DNA from: Fragum whitleyi
Taxonomy: Eukaryota > Mollusca > Bivalvia > Cardiida > Cardiidae
Assembly (NCBI GenBank): GCA_948146395.1
Contig: OX411547.1
Span: forward strand, 31,228,614 to 31,292,613
Direction: 5' to 3'
Length of the DNA stretch: 64,000 nucleotides
The translations under genes and the position numbers were made by a program. Positions within the stretch are counted from its first letter, which is position 1. Each line of letters begins with the position of its first letter. Under the pieces are notes generated by a model that was given only the letters and a program-made list of their open reading frames with translations, searched no databases and was not told the origin of the DNA. Positions 12,201 through 22,135 of the stretch are shown here, in pieces.

Positions 12201-12809
12201 GCGAGATTTTCCGCTACAACCGAAACTGCTTTGTACCCTAGCTCACCTGGTGGACCTTCCACATACGCCACATCAGCTAAAGGGAAAGCCAGAACCAACT
12301 TCACCACTGACACAGAAATGTACCCATTATCTGACGACGAAATGGAGTCCAACAAAGGTAAGGTAAAGAATTACCAAACATCAGAAACGGCGAGAACTGC
12401 TAGCTCTGAGGGAGGAAGATCACCTTATCCAGGGTCTGAACGAGGAAGGGCTAAAACCTACCAGACTACAGACACGGTTATGATTCAGAGCTCTGATGGG
12501 GACCAATCACCATACCCTGCCTCGGAATGGGGCCGGGCTAAAACATATCAAACAACGGATACTGCCGTCTACCCTAGCTCAGCAGGTGGCACCCTCTACC
12601 CTGGATCTGAAGCAGGGGCGACAACTATGTATGCTACTTCAGTAGAGGACTATCAGACTGTGAGATCAGTAGATGACTACCAGACAGATGGAGGGACGAT
12701 GGTTGGGTACGACACATCGGATGTGGAGACAACCAAATATTATACAACAGAAGGGGAGACAACTGAATATCAACCGACATCGGAAACTGATAATGCATCG
12801 TCTTACTGA
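8899..12809 (+). CDS. DUF3472-domain protein with repetitive acidic/Tyr-rich tail, three coding exons
   Basis: Spliced from exons 8899-9257, 10119-10425 and 11019-12809; the joined frame is open and gives 818 aa. Introns are GT-AG: phase 2 after exon 1 (donor gtaagt), phase 0 after exon 2 (donor gtatga). Residues about 1-150 are polar and low complexity. Residues about 150-390 resemble the DUF3472 family: W/Y-rich strands, a GGGYCGIQ segment, an FSIWDP segment, a GGEGTG turn and a WTCSFLEDW segment. Residues about 495-818 are an acidic, Ser/Thr/Tyr-rich tail with a recurring YPxS unit. The start is uncertain. ATG at 8899 has G at -3; the in-frame ATG at 8965 gives MGCGTSRP, an N-myristoylation/palmitoylation-like start, and a 796-aa protein. 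If the second is used, the protein may be membrane-anchored on the cytoplasmic side. DUF3472 has no established activity that I know, so no function is assigned. No AATAAA was found close to the stop. Confidence 0.85.
9870..10098 (+). mobile_element. MITE family A, copy 4, in intron 1 of the DUF3472 gene
   Basis: Full-length copy. Its right TTAA ends 20 bp before the first base of exon 2, so only attgagtctacttttcag plus two bases separate it from the exon. The likely branch-point window overlaps the MITE terminal repeat. Confidence 0.8.
10119..10425 (+). CDS. Exon 2 of DUF3472-domain gene (first part of the domain)
   Basis: The acceptor is cttttcag. The frame continues from exon 1 and ends at TATGTG before the donor gtatga. 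It encodes the first half of the DUF3472-like domain, including [10 protein letters not shown], the GGGYCGIQ segment and FSIWDP. A MITE ends only 20 bp upstream of this exon (see the copy at 9870-10098), so the branch-point region is MITE-derived or very close to it. Confidence 0.82.
11019..12809 (+). CDS. Exon 3 of DUF3472-domain gene (rest of domain and repetitive tail)
   Basis: The acceptor is ttcactag and the exon is entered in phase 0 with [15 protein letters not shown]. It completes the DUF3472-like region (about 11019-11520), followed by a linker and an acidic segment [13 protein letters not shown]. From about 11900 the tail carries at least eight YPxS-type motifs (KYPLSP, MYPISP, LYPSSP, MYPLSD, PYPGSE, PYPASE, VYPSSA, LYPGSE). 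These alternate with basic [15 protein letters not shown] segments; the spacing is close to 25-30 residues but irregular. The stop is TGA at 12807-12809. The tail reads like a disordered, phosphorylatable region; that is inference from composition. Confidence 0.88.
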   Translation, partial: GPGTICEPFGGEGTGLKSWNFELGWDPDHWYTFVCRRWDQDEHTYYGLWVKHHIEGHWSHLVTVDFPVPKTYFETWTCSFLEDWEGTGHNERRVHFKNGYKRKIDESWVPFDKAVFGIVREFSSRQYADNYDSGSFDETFYLQSGGKTRPSMNFTPETILQKPMLPEPDTLPVSCYLTSVTEKEIIWEIPSGSVPQFQYIVKIDGEFYKQDFSSEVRMCRIECTIDESIELLIEDLFGKISRIKYLVREGKEKELRMTKSAKLLLNQKFLLEEDDDILDDIPDDGATDAETLITGVTTPFRGQSAGATTLFTDMDDESEVGMPLEYGLSETEDRGPTRTDISGETSKYPLSPVRRKRYPVSGKDRTATAVTLETPMYPISPDGKPKQVPVRRRGARFSATTETALYPSSPGGPSTYATSAKGKARTNFTTDTEMYPLSDDEMESNKGKVKNYQTSETARTASSEGGRSPYPGSERGRAKTYQTTDTVMIQSSDGDQSPYPASEWGRAKTYQTTDTAVYPSSAGGTLYPGSEAGATTMYATSVEDYQTVRSVDDYQTDGGTMVGYDTSDVETTKYYTTEGETTEYQPTSETDNASSY

Positions 12810-13370
12810 CTGAAGACGAATTAAGGATATATGAAATACATGTTCAAAGGGAAACGTATCCATATGCAGAAGAATTTTGTTTGATTTGGGTTTAACGCCG
12901 CTTTTTACATATTGAGGCATATCGCGGTGGCTAGGGCACGAAATGTGTATTCCTGTTATTTCTCGCACCAGTACTTCCAAAACATCCTTTCCTAGCCGCT
13001 ACCCCACTTAGGATTAGGATTATCCATCCAATAGTAGGAGACTTGGTATCAAGACCATAACACACCATGATTGGAGATTGGGATTCGCGATTGCTGTGGC
13101 TATATGCAGAAAAAAATTCCAGGAATTTCACAAAATATGCACCACTCAAAAATTCTTAGTATCCATCTTGCATTTCTCTTTTTTTCAAATATTTTTCGTT
13201 TTTATACTAAAATGCAGACTCTTTCCTTTGAAAAGTTGGTCATTCAGTCATCACCATAAACTATCGTTAAGGAAATTTATATATCGGGAAGTCTTCAGAG
13301 AGAAATCAGTTGCCGCCCATCAATTTCAAGTCGCAAGAATGATTTTTGATGATTTTTTTGCCGAATCAAT

Positions 13371-13526
13371 GTAGTTGAACCGTAATAGTTCCGCAACATT
13401 TTTGAACTCATGGACTTTCACAATGTTGACCAAGGTTTCCTAGTAAAGATCATTAGGAACCTCTGTTAACACTGTTAAAGCTCATTACTGACGAAACGTT
13501 GCGGAACTATTACAGGTCCACTACCC
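13371..13526 (+). mobile_element. MITE family B, copy 3
   Basis: About 560 bp downstream of the DUF3472 stop. Both ends and the internal palindrome are recognisable; the right end is ggtccactaccct. Confidence 0.75.
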
Positions 13527-13671
13527 TAAAACGCAAATACTATCATTTTAACGATTTAGTACAGAAGTAAAACATCTGTACACGTCTACAGACAACAAAA
13601 AATGACACAACTCTCAGCACATTCCTCATCATAACAACCTATGTCAAAAATATCCCACCAACCAATGTTTA

Positions 13672-14062
13672 ATTTGTGTATGCATTTCTGTTTAGTTATC
13701 GTCGCTACCGTTGTATATGCCCATTTGATCGACGCTCCCAGAAGACGGGTTAGTTGTTAGGGGGATAGTGACAGGTTACATGGCCAAACTTTTGCTGAGA
13801 TCCACCATGATCCACCGTGGTTCTTTAACGTGCTCGATGTAAAGCAACATCACACGGGTCCCGGTCATCTTCACGAGTCAAGGGGTATCGAATCGATAGC
13901 TTCTTCTCGATAAGCAAAACGTTCGTAATCCTTGGTTCGACAAGATGGGTCCCGGTAAGACGTCTCAAAAGAAAGACAATTAGTTTGTCAGTCCGGAATT
14001 GAACTCGTGATTTCGATTTTAATTGTTTTGAAGTCGACTGCTCTACCGACTGAGCTACTTTA
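13672..14062 (-). mobile_element. tRNA-derived SINE, minus orientation
   Basis: Read on minus from 14062: GTAGCTCAGTCGGTAGAGCA (A box) and GAGTTCAATTCC (B box) are spaced as in a tRNA. A body follows with gagacgtcttaccggg, gagcacgttaaagaacca, gtcactatcccc and ggtagcgacgat. The body matches 36538-36830 on plus. Confidence 0.75.
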
Positions 14063-14638
14063 ATATTTTTTTCTTCATCTTAAAACACTTCTTGAAAATT
14101 ACTTTGCCTTTTATCTTGCTTACTTTATGAATGATTTTACTATATGATTTAGATGAAATTTGTTTAAAACAAAGCGGCATTTATGATAAACAACAATCAC
14201 AATAACAAGAGGTCACTTAGAAATTCTTAAGAGTGTTGTCAACGGGCTCCCGAAACTTGAAATAAGTTCTAGGAACGATGCTTTGGGCCTTAGAGAAACG
14301 AGGCAAACTCGATGTAGTAAATCATCACTCCACGAACTAATTTCTTTCGTTATATACGTTTTAAGCATCTCAATAATATCTAAATGATTTACCAATATAC
14401 GAAATGAGCAATACAACTAAAAGTAACCGAAAACTGCCAAAAGGGCACATAAAATTGAAAAGTTTACAAGTTTAATTTATTTCTGTCTAAAATATATATA
14501 GTGTTAAAAATGGTTGTTGGCATCGTTATGCATTAATTAAATTATTGATTAAATTATCATATAAGAATTATGAATGATAAAAAAAACCTACATGTAGATA
14601 AAAAAAACTTTAAACATCCCCCTTATTCTCGAAATTAT

Positions 14639-14842
14639 AAGCTGTCCAAATTGAAAGAGATTGCAGACGTCAATGAAAATTGGGTGCAAGCTCTGTTAGG
14701 GAAAATTACCATCCCATGCGATAGAAAACAATGAGGAAACAGAGGAAATTGTTTATTTCGAGCGATTTTATCTTTTTCAACAATCCATGTTATTTCTCAA
14801 GTTTAAATGACTTGGACGTCAAATCCTGACTGAGAAAGGTAT
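14639..14842 (+). repeat. Old relative of MITE family A
   Basis: Shares in order ctgtccaaattg, gattgcagacg, aaaattaccat, agaggaaattg and tttctcaag with family A, but is strongly diverged and lacks clean TTAA ends. A second such remnant is at about 9350-9550 in DUF3472 intron 1. Confidence 0.5.
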
Positions 14843-15129
14843 CAAAAGAATAAATAGATAATGACGTCAAGTTACTATAAAAGGTCAGCAACAATTCAGA
14901 ATGCACTATGAAACTGTTCCCACTTTTGTCTTGTTAAAACCATGAGTCGACTGTAGAATCAGTCTAGTCCAGAATGCGACTTTTGAGTTTGTAATATTAT
15001 AAATGCCACATGATATTTATATTGTAAATGACCTTACGATCAGATGAACGATCAGGGCCCGAAGTTATAAAACTTATCTAATGCCCAACTGAGATTTTTT
15101 TCAAATCTTAAATTCAAATAAATGTATGG

Positions 15130-16195
15130 AAATAAAAGATAACATTAACTAGAAAGCCATGAATGGCTTGTGTCGCTCCACAGGCTTGAATTTCTTGTAA
15201 TAGCAAATCTAAGTATTGACTAGATTTTTAGATATTTTGGGTTTTACTGATGTTGAAATGATTTTCAAAGTCTCCAACATTATAAAATATAGAGAAATGA
15301 CTTCCACCCATAAAAGACATATTTTTCATCCTATGACAATAATTTTTGGCTGCATGATAATGGATCACCCAAGGATCATACTTATGAAGTTTGATTGATA
15401 TCCCTCAGTTACATTCTGAGAAAATGATTTTCAAAGTTTCCACTATATAACATATAGTGGAAATGACCTCCGCCCATAAAATACAAATTTTTCATCTGAT
15501 CGCAATAATCTTTGGTAGACTGATAAAGGGTCACACAAGGATCATTCATGTAAAATTTGGTTGATATCTATCAATTAGATTCTGAGAAAATGATTTTCAA
15601 AGTTTCCACTATATAACATATAGAGAAATGACCTCCGCCCATAAAATACATATTTTTCACCCAATTTCAATAATTTTTTGTAGACTAATAAAGGGTCGCC
15701 CAAGGATCATTCATGTAAAATTTGGTTGATATCTATCAATTAGATTCTGAAAAAATGATTTTCAAAGTTTCCCCTATATAACATATAGAGAAATGACCTC
15801 CGCCCATAAAATGCATATTTTCCATCCGATCACAATGATTTTTTGTAGACTGATAAAGGGTCACCCAAGGATCATTCATGTAAAATTTGATTGGTATCCA
15901 TCAATTAGAACCTGAGAAAAGTCATTTTTTACCATATTTGGAAATTAGCCACGCCCCTTAAATCCATGTTTTTCATTGGATCAAAATTTCTTGAACAACT
16001 TTGAAAGAGGGTCACCCAAGGATCATTCCTGTGAAGTTTGGTTGAAATCCATCCAGTAGTTTCTGAGAAGAAGATTTTTAAAGAAAAAGTTTACGACCGC
16101 ACGCACGGACGCACGGACGCACGGACGGACGCACGACGGACACAACGCCATGACAATAGCCCCAGTGGCTTTCAGCCAGTGGAGCTAAAAACTTG
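15130..16195 (+). repeat. Tandem array, about 165-bp unit, roughly five copies
   Basis: The anchor aaaatgattttcaaag recurs at about 15256, 15421, 15587 and 15752, and as a diverged start at 15917, giving a 165-166-bp period. Each unit contains gacctccgcccataaaat and gggtcacccaaggatcat. The array ends in an ACGC/ACGG microsatellite (about 16098-16138) and cagtggctttcagccagtgg. A diverged partner is at about 20130-20600. One unit is open for 60 codons (15216-15398), but this is repeat sequence, not a gene. Confidence 0.85.
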
Positions 16196-16374
16196 TTATT
16201 TTTAACAACTTATTTATATTATTTTTTATGATAAAACATTAAAATAAGTATTAAAACAGAATTTCGGCTTTAATCTCAAATTGAATTTTTGAGAAAATTT
16301 TGAATTGAGAATGAGAAAAGTTTTATAATCTCGGGCCCAGATCAGATATTCTTCTAAGAGTGTACAGTTAAGAG

Positions 16375-16768
16375 CATCGTGAAATTATCATTCATTCCGA
16401 TCAATTAATGCAAACCACTCACTCAGCGCTTCATTCATTCAATTATTTAAGACACTCACTCAAATTGGCCAAAAATGCTCCGAAACCATTCGAAAACACT
16501 TCGAAATCATTCAAAGCGATCAGCAACCCCATTCAAAAAGATCAAATTATTCTTTGTGCTTTAATGGTTAGTGTGGAGTTAAAGTGTCTGATCATTTTTT
16601 AACCCTGAAGACTCACTAACAGAAAAATACAATCGGACGAAATAAACAATATTTTATTGCATCCCTTTAATTTCATTAAAAAAAACTCGTTGTCCCACTC
16701 AATCAATTTCATTCCAATATAATTCCAAAATAATTCACCTTGGTAATTTCACGATGTGCCTAACAGTA
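16375..16768. repeat. Dispersed inverted-end repeat family I, copy 1
   Basis: Ends catcgtgaaattatcattc and ggtaatttcacgatg are inverse; the interior contains cactcactcaaattgg. Other copies: about 40040-40415, 51975-52385 and 58588-58920. Confidence 0.6.
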
Positions 16769-16974
16769 CATCATTCATAAGTACACGTAATTTCGGGCTT
16801 TTTAGCACAACTGACGAATGACTGGTGTCAATCGGAATCGTTGACTAATCAAATCTATTATATATTTTGGAAGGTATTAGTTATATCAGATATTCATGTT
16901 AAACATAGCTTGCGGGCGATAATTTTTACAAATATGTATTTATTTGCACGAAACGTTCACAGTATGATCCTCAT

Positions 16975-17330
16975 TTCACGGCGGGGAATCACGTGACACA
17001 CATTTTTCGATATTTTTCAATAATTCTGTAAATACTTGGCCGATTTGACAAAAAGGTTTGAGGTAGAGAAGGCGGGAAAACGACGGGAAATTGCTTGATG
17101 TGATAGATTTTTCGAAATTTTTAGGATAAAAGTTATTGACGACCAAGTAAGTTTTTACTTGGTCGCCAATAACTTTTTTATCATCAGGTTTTTAAAAGAT
17201 CTGCCATATCCAGCGAATTTCTGACATTTGTCCATCTTCTTTGCATCAAACCGAATTCAAATTGGTCATTTATTGACAGTATTATTGACGCTTTTCTGAA
17301 AATGTTGTGTCACGTGATCCCCGCCGTGAA
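16975..17330. mobile_element. Foldback element with 25-bp inverted ends
   Basis: Left ttcacggcggggaatcacg and right cgtgatccccgccgtgaa are inverse complements apart from one base, extending through gtgacaca. A second, inner palindrome (17128-17180, gaccaagtaag / cttggtcg) lies between. About 355 bp, non-coding. Confidence 0.75.
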
Positions 17331-17419
17331 TTTAATGATACGCATACTGTCGACCTCTTTGGTATTTTGCTGCTTCACGGAAAAGGGACTTCGTGTAAAT
17401 TTTATCATAAAAAGGCCTG

Positions 17420-17835
17420 TTTCACTAAGGCGGCAATGCCATGGCGCTTTTACGGTGATCTTAAAATAAACATGACATCGCCTTAATCGCAGCAGGAGAA
17501 CGAAGAGATCGTAGCGGGAACGTCGTAATATCGCACAGAACGCCGACAGAGTAGGCTATCATGGAGCGCACTTTTAGCATGCACATAACAATCGCCTCGA
17601 GTTAACGTCGAACCCAGATCGCAGGAAGAGCGCCGTGAGATCGCGGGAGAATCGCCATGAGATCATCAACAACGCCGTGGAAGTTCTGTGAAAATGCCAT
17701 AGAAAGATTGTAGCGAATATTCGACAACTATGTTGCGATCTACGCAAATTCACTACGTCCCTACTGAGCTCAGCGAACGGTCCGACAGGAGCGTGGTAGG
17801 AGTGTTGTGACATCGACATGAACGCGGGGTATCTT
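17420..17835. repeat. GC-richer, irregular short-period repeat
   Basis: Contrasts with its AT-rich surroundings. It is built from loosely repeated cores of the type agatcgcgggagaa, gaacgccg and aatcgccatgagatc, at irregular 15-20 base spacing. The minus strand is open for 90 codons (17574-17846), but the protein is Arg/Ser/Phe-rich with no recognisable domain. Treated as simple-repeat-derived. Confidence 0.5.
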
Positions 17836-18036
17836 TTTTTTTGCAATCTCGAAAGGTATGAACATTTCCGGCAATCTTAAAAGTTCTTGATCGCCATGGA
17901 AGTGTAATTAGGTGAATTAGTTTTCTTATCTCCATGGAAACAACAAATGAAATCATTCTAGCGAGAATGTGTTAGTAGGTTTGAGTTTATGTAAGTGTAT
18001 TCCCTACAAAGAAATGTCTGAGCACGCTGCAAACCT

Positions 18037-18170
18037 GCCCTGCGTTTATGATGGCAAAACGGTGCAAACTCTTTGCCAATTATACTCCGCTTTGCACGTG
18101 CACTTGCGTGGAAAGCGGGGTATAATTGTCGAACAGATTGCATCGTTTTGTCACCCTGAACGAAGGGCTG
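18037..18170. mobile_element. Foldback MITE family D, copy 1
   Basis: About 133 bp. Ends gccctgcgtttatgatggc and gtcaccctgaacgaagggc; centre is an inverted pair attatactccgctttgcacg / gcggggtataatt. Confidence 0.75.
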
Positions 18171-19684
18171 ATGTCGTTGACACATAAATGTTTTCTCCGT
18201 CTCGACAAAGCTGTAAGATTTCAAAAGCCAGGTAGGTAGGGACAAGTATAATAAAGAGTGTTCAACTTATTTTGGGGAGAAAAAATATACATGTACTTAG
18301 TTCCAAAAGAAAGTGTGCACATTTGAATGTAGAGTATCTCTGATATTACACAATCTATCGTCATGAAACGTCGTACGACTATCCCCAAGAGTATGTGCAA
18401 ACGATATTTGAAAACAAAAATCGCGCGATGAGCAAACAATTTCTGCTAAATTGAGACATTTTATTTTGCATGTGCATCACGCGTTAGACGAACAATTGGT
18501 CTGAAAATGCATTCAGTTGAATCTTTGAGGCTTTCCTAAGCATAAAATCACATCTTAATTACAATTATGCACGATACTACAGCGCGGTTTGACTATCAAT
18601 AAACGTCGTTGAACAAAACCGAACCTTGTCATATTTTGAACCTCATTAAAATTGATTGAGCATTTATGTTCCAATAGAAATCGAGGTCATCACTTTGTAC
18701 GGCCTTTAAAAAGCAATTCGAGATGTCATAGAACGCCATAGCACCATTCAATGACAAGCTACTGACATAACAACGTAGAAATTTAACGTTTACGTACACG
18801 TAACGTCTGCATAAAAATGAAAACTTTTGTTTGGAAATTGTTTGGAATGACTTCTAAAACTCTATAATGCAACATCAACACATAACGCTTACCTAAGAAA
18901 AGGTTGTAAGGAGGTCGAATTTACACAATTTAAGTTCTACCTTTGCGTATGCAGCATGCGATACTTAATCCAATGCTGATTTGACTTTTAATTTCAAAAG
19001 GTCTTGACTAAAGTATGGTATCGAATTTACTCCATAATGTTTCCCCCAACTTTAAAAAATCAAGGAAAATGCATACAGTGAAAATGCACACTTTATTATG
19101 GAACTCAGTATACATTATAGATAGACAGACAGATAATTGATAACCGATGACAACCGTGAACGTTAGTAATCACAATAGCTCACCTTCAATCGATCCTCTA
19201 ACAAGAGTGTCAGAATCACAATATACACTGCCACATAAGTGCGCAGAAGAATATCACCTAAGCCAGAAAATGTGCGCAAGGTCAGGTGACTAGGTACATT
19301 CTGTGAAAATTTCACCTAATTCCGCCCATTTCTATAGGAGTTGCGTTTACCAGGTGTGGACGACAGGGAGGACAGACGGAAATAATGCCAGTATACTTCT
19401 AGATTCGCCGGCGTTTAAAACAAGGTCCAAGTGGGCCTGTTTCGCTACACTGGCTACAACATCTCAAGATATAAAATAAAGAGAATTCGAAATCCAAGAC
19501 TGAAGGTAACATTTTCAGTCATATCGTGTTGGCTAGGGCACATAACAATGGATTCTTTTTAATTTTTTTGCACAAGTTCTACCTTAACATCCTTTCCTAG
19601 CCTCCAGCTTCTATCCAAAATGGGATAACGATTATCCGCCCATAGGTAGGAGACAACTGTCGGGAAGGATATGTGCTGGCAAGG

Positions 19685-19945
19685 GCGTAGATCCCTATAC
19701 GCAAATTACGCAAATAAAACCTCTTTCGAAAAATGTCGATGAATGATCATAACATCGTAACTACAGCTTATTTAAGCTGTAGTACAATGTTTTGATATTT
19801 CAGCAACGCTCAAATCATAAAAAGGGGAGCGGACGGATGACATTCATCTTTTGTCACAGCCAATATAACACCTTTATCCTATATTCTTTGGTGATTTCCC
19901 TCTGAGTGGGTATAAATTTAGAATTCCTAGTTACGCCTATGGCTG
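19685..19945 (-). repeat. Dispersed repeat family F, copy 3 (inverted)
   Basis: Reverse orientation: tacgcaaattacgcaaat at the left, the paired acatcgtaactacagct / agctgtagtacaatgtt in the middle and ctagttacgcctatgg at the right. Confidence 0.6.
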
Positions 19946-21884
19946 GCGCTTGGGATCAAACCCATGACATCCTATAATTGAAGATTAGGATTCTGTTATT
20001 TCAGCCATAACCAGACAATTTTGGTTTTGATTGAATTCCAACAAATTGTAGTAGACTACAACGACATATGTCCATCTCTCTCAACTGATTGCAATTAGTA
20101 GATCATTATAAACCCATTTTCAGGAACAAATGAAGCAAAAGGTCATCCAAACAATATTTATGTAAAGTTTAATAAAAATTGGTCAAAGAATTTAAAAGAA
20201 GAAGACTTTAGAAGATTTTAAAGTGAAAATAGGCCCTTCCACACTCATATTAAGAGGCAAATCTGAATTTCTAGAACAATTTACGAAAAGGGCCACCAAT
20301 AGAGTATCCAAGCCAAGTTTTGCTCAAATTGGCCCTTTCGTTTAGGAAGCGAAGATTTAAAAAGATTTTTAACTGAAGTTAAGTTACCCCTAGCCACACC
20401 TGCATTAATCATCCAACCAAAATTTCTTGTACAAATTTAGAAGAGGGTCACCAAAGGAACATTTCTACCAAGTTTGGATGAACTTCGCTCATTGATCTAG
20501 AAGAAGATGTTTAAAGAAATATTCACACATATAGACGGATGACAGACACACCACCATTGACAATAGCTTACTGGCCTTTTCCCAAAGGACTTAAAAAGTG
20601 ACACAAACAACGAGAAAAATATTTCAAGTTAGTTAGAAAGCATATGCGTGATATTTCCAACAATTTCTTGTGTGTGTGATAGACGTTTTGAAATAGGGCA
20701 CCTTGGGCAGCCACTCAGTGCATCTAAATTGTTCTCTGATAGTGTGTAAACACAATCAAAAGCTAACTAAAAAGTGTGTAGTGGAGACCTTGACCAGACA
20801 CTGCAGATGCAAAGGCTGGTCTGAGTCTTAAGGCTGCGCACACATTAAATTGTTGGAAATTTTTAACACATGCTCATAATTTGAGGACCAGCTGACATTG
20901 TGTCACCATGCAGAAGAGACCTTTCAAGCGCATCTGTGTTAATCTATGTTTTTAAGACATAAATATCAACAAAAATTTGATGTCATTTTGGTTTTAATAA
21001 TTCCTAAAAAATTGCACAAATAAAGGGTAAAAGCAACTTGAAAGACTAGCGCAAGAAAATAATGAGACAAAATCTACAAATGGAAATGTGTGTTTGGTCA
21101 CGCCAAAAGGGACCATCTGGGAACTCTGTAAGATAAATATTTGAAAACGAGATTGGGTCCAGCATTGGTCAACCAGAGGTCACATTTCAAAAGATTCTTT
21201 CACTGGAAGGTAGATTGAACATTCTAGATTCCGAAAATAAGCATATTGCAAAAAATTTCGATCCTAGTCAGAGTCAGTCTGCGCAATCCGTGAAGTCTGA
21301 CTAGGGTTGACACTTTAAGCACTACCCAGATGGTCCCTTTTTGCGTGATGGGTCACATATATCAAGGACAGAGTAGATCCCCTACCCTTTAAATTGTGTG
21401 TTTAAAAACAGTAAAGTTGCATAAAAATATAAACTTCAGTAGATAAGACCAATCATAATATGTCCCTTATGCAATTTCGAAATCGGAAGGCCATCAGAAA
21501 TTTTAGTCTATTATTTTGAAAATTAGATATACATGTACTTACTAAGATAACAACCAAATAATTTTTTTCAAGGCGGCCAAACAAATGCCACCTTGAACAA
21601 AAATGACATGAAAGAAGCTTATCAGTGAATTGAAATGAATACTGAGGTCCATCAAATTTCAAAAGGTCTCTGCTTTAAATATATGAGTATTTAGAAATAA
21701 ATGCTGACTTATGGTTGTTATCTGTATGTACATTATAAAGGGAAAGTTTCTTAAACAAAAATTCTGTGCATTATGGGTAGTAAGGGACAAAGACAAATGT
21801 GAAATCTCACTGGCATTTTGCAAAGCAAACTGAGTTGCAGTTACTTAATATGGGATTGGTTATCTAATAATAAAAAGCAGCACG

Positions 21885-21890
21885 TTTATT
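21885..21890 (-). terminator. Poly(A) signal for PTPMT1
   Basis: AATAAA on the minus strand (tttatt on plus), about 110 bp downstream of the PTPMT1 stop codon. The position and sequence fit a cleavage/polyadenylation signal. Confidence 0.5.
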
Positions 21891-21997
21891 GTCCTTGACA
21901 AAACAATGTGCATATTGTAAATGTAATCTCAAACAAAAATTCACAAAACTGGATTTATGGAAAGTCTTGAAACATCACTATGCAATATTTCATCATT

Positions 21998-22135
21998 TTA
22001 ACCCCCTTTTGTGGTATCTGATTTACATTCTTTATAAAATTGCTGTATAGACTCCATCTGTTTATCTCTCAGCCAAATATGGGGCCTTTTCTCTTTGACA
22101 AATTCTACAGCTTGGTCAGGTGTCCAACCATGTAA
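21998..22135 (-). CDS. PTPMT1: PTPMT1 exon 4 (C-terminus)
   Basis: The acceptor is ctatttcag. It encodes 45 residues: [20 protein letters not shown] and a terminal helix, then TAA at 22000-21998. It aligns with the C-terminal helices of PTPMT1 (…WSPEEAV… in vertebrates). Confidence 0.88.
   Translation of the reverse strand, partial: LHGWTPDQAVEFVKEKRPHIWLRDKQMESIQQFYKECKSDTTKGG

Larger units (their letters stand above)
12810..21997. other. Intergenic between DUF3472 and PTPMT1
   Basis: Holds family M, B, F and I repeats, a minus SINE, the 165-bp array, a large foldback and the irregular GC-richer block. At 20130-20600 is a diverged partner of the 165-bp family (gaagattttaaag, gacagacacaccacc). 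At 21100-21360 a repeat has ends gggaccatctggg … cccagatggtccct. No exon was recognised at 18171-19500 or 21361-21884. Confidence 0.55.

Noticed and set aside
11639..12355. 238-codon minus-strand ORF
   Set aside because: Antisense to the low-complexity tail of the DUF3472 gene; Ser-rich mirror of its repeats, no domain.
17574..17846. 90-codon minus ORF
   Set aside because: Falls in the degenerate GATCGC-type repeat; composition explained by repeat.
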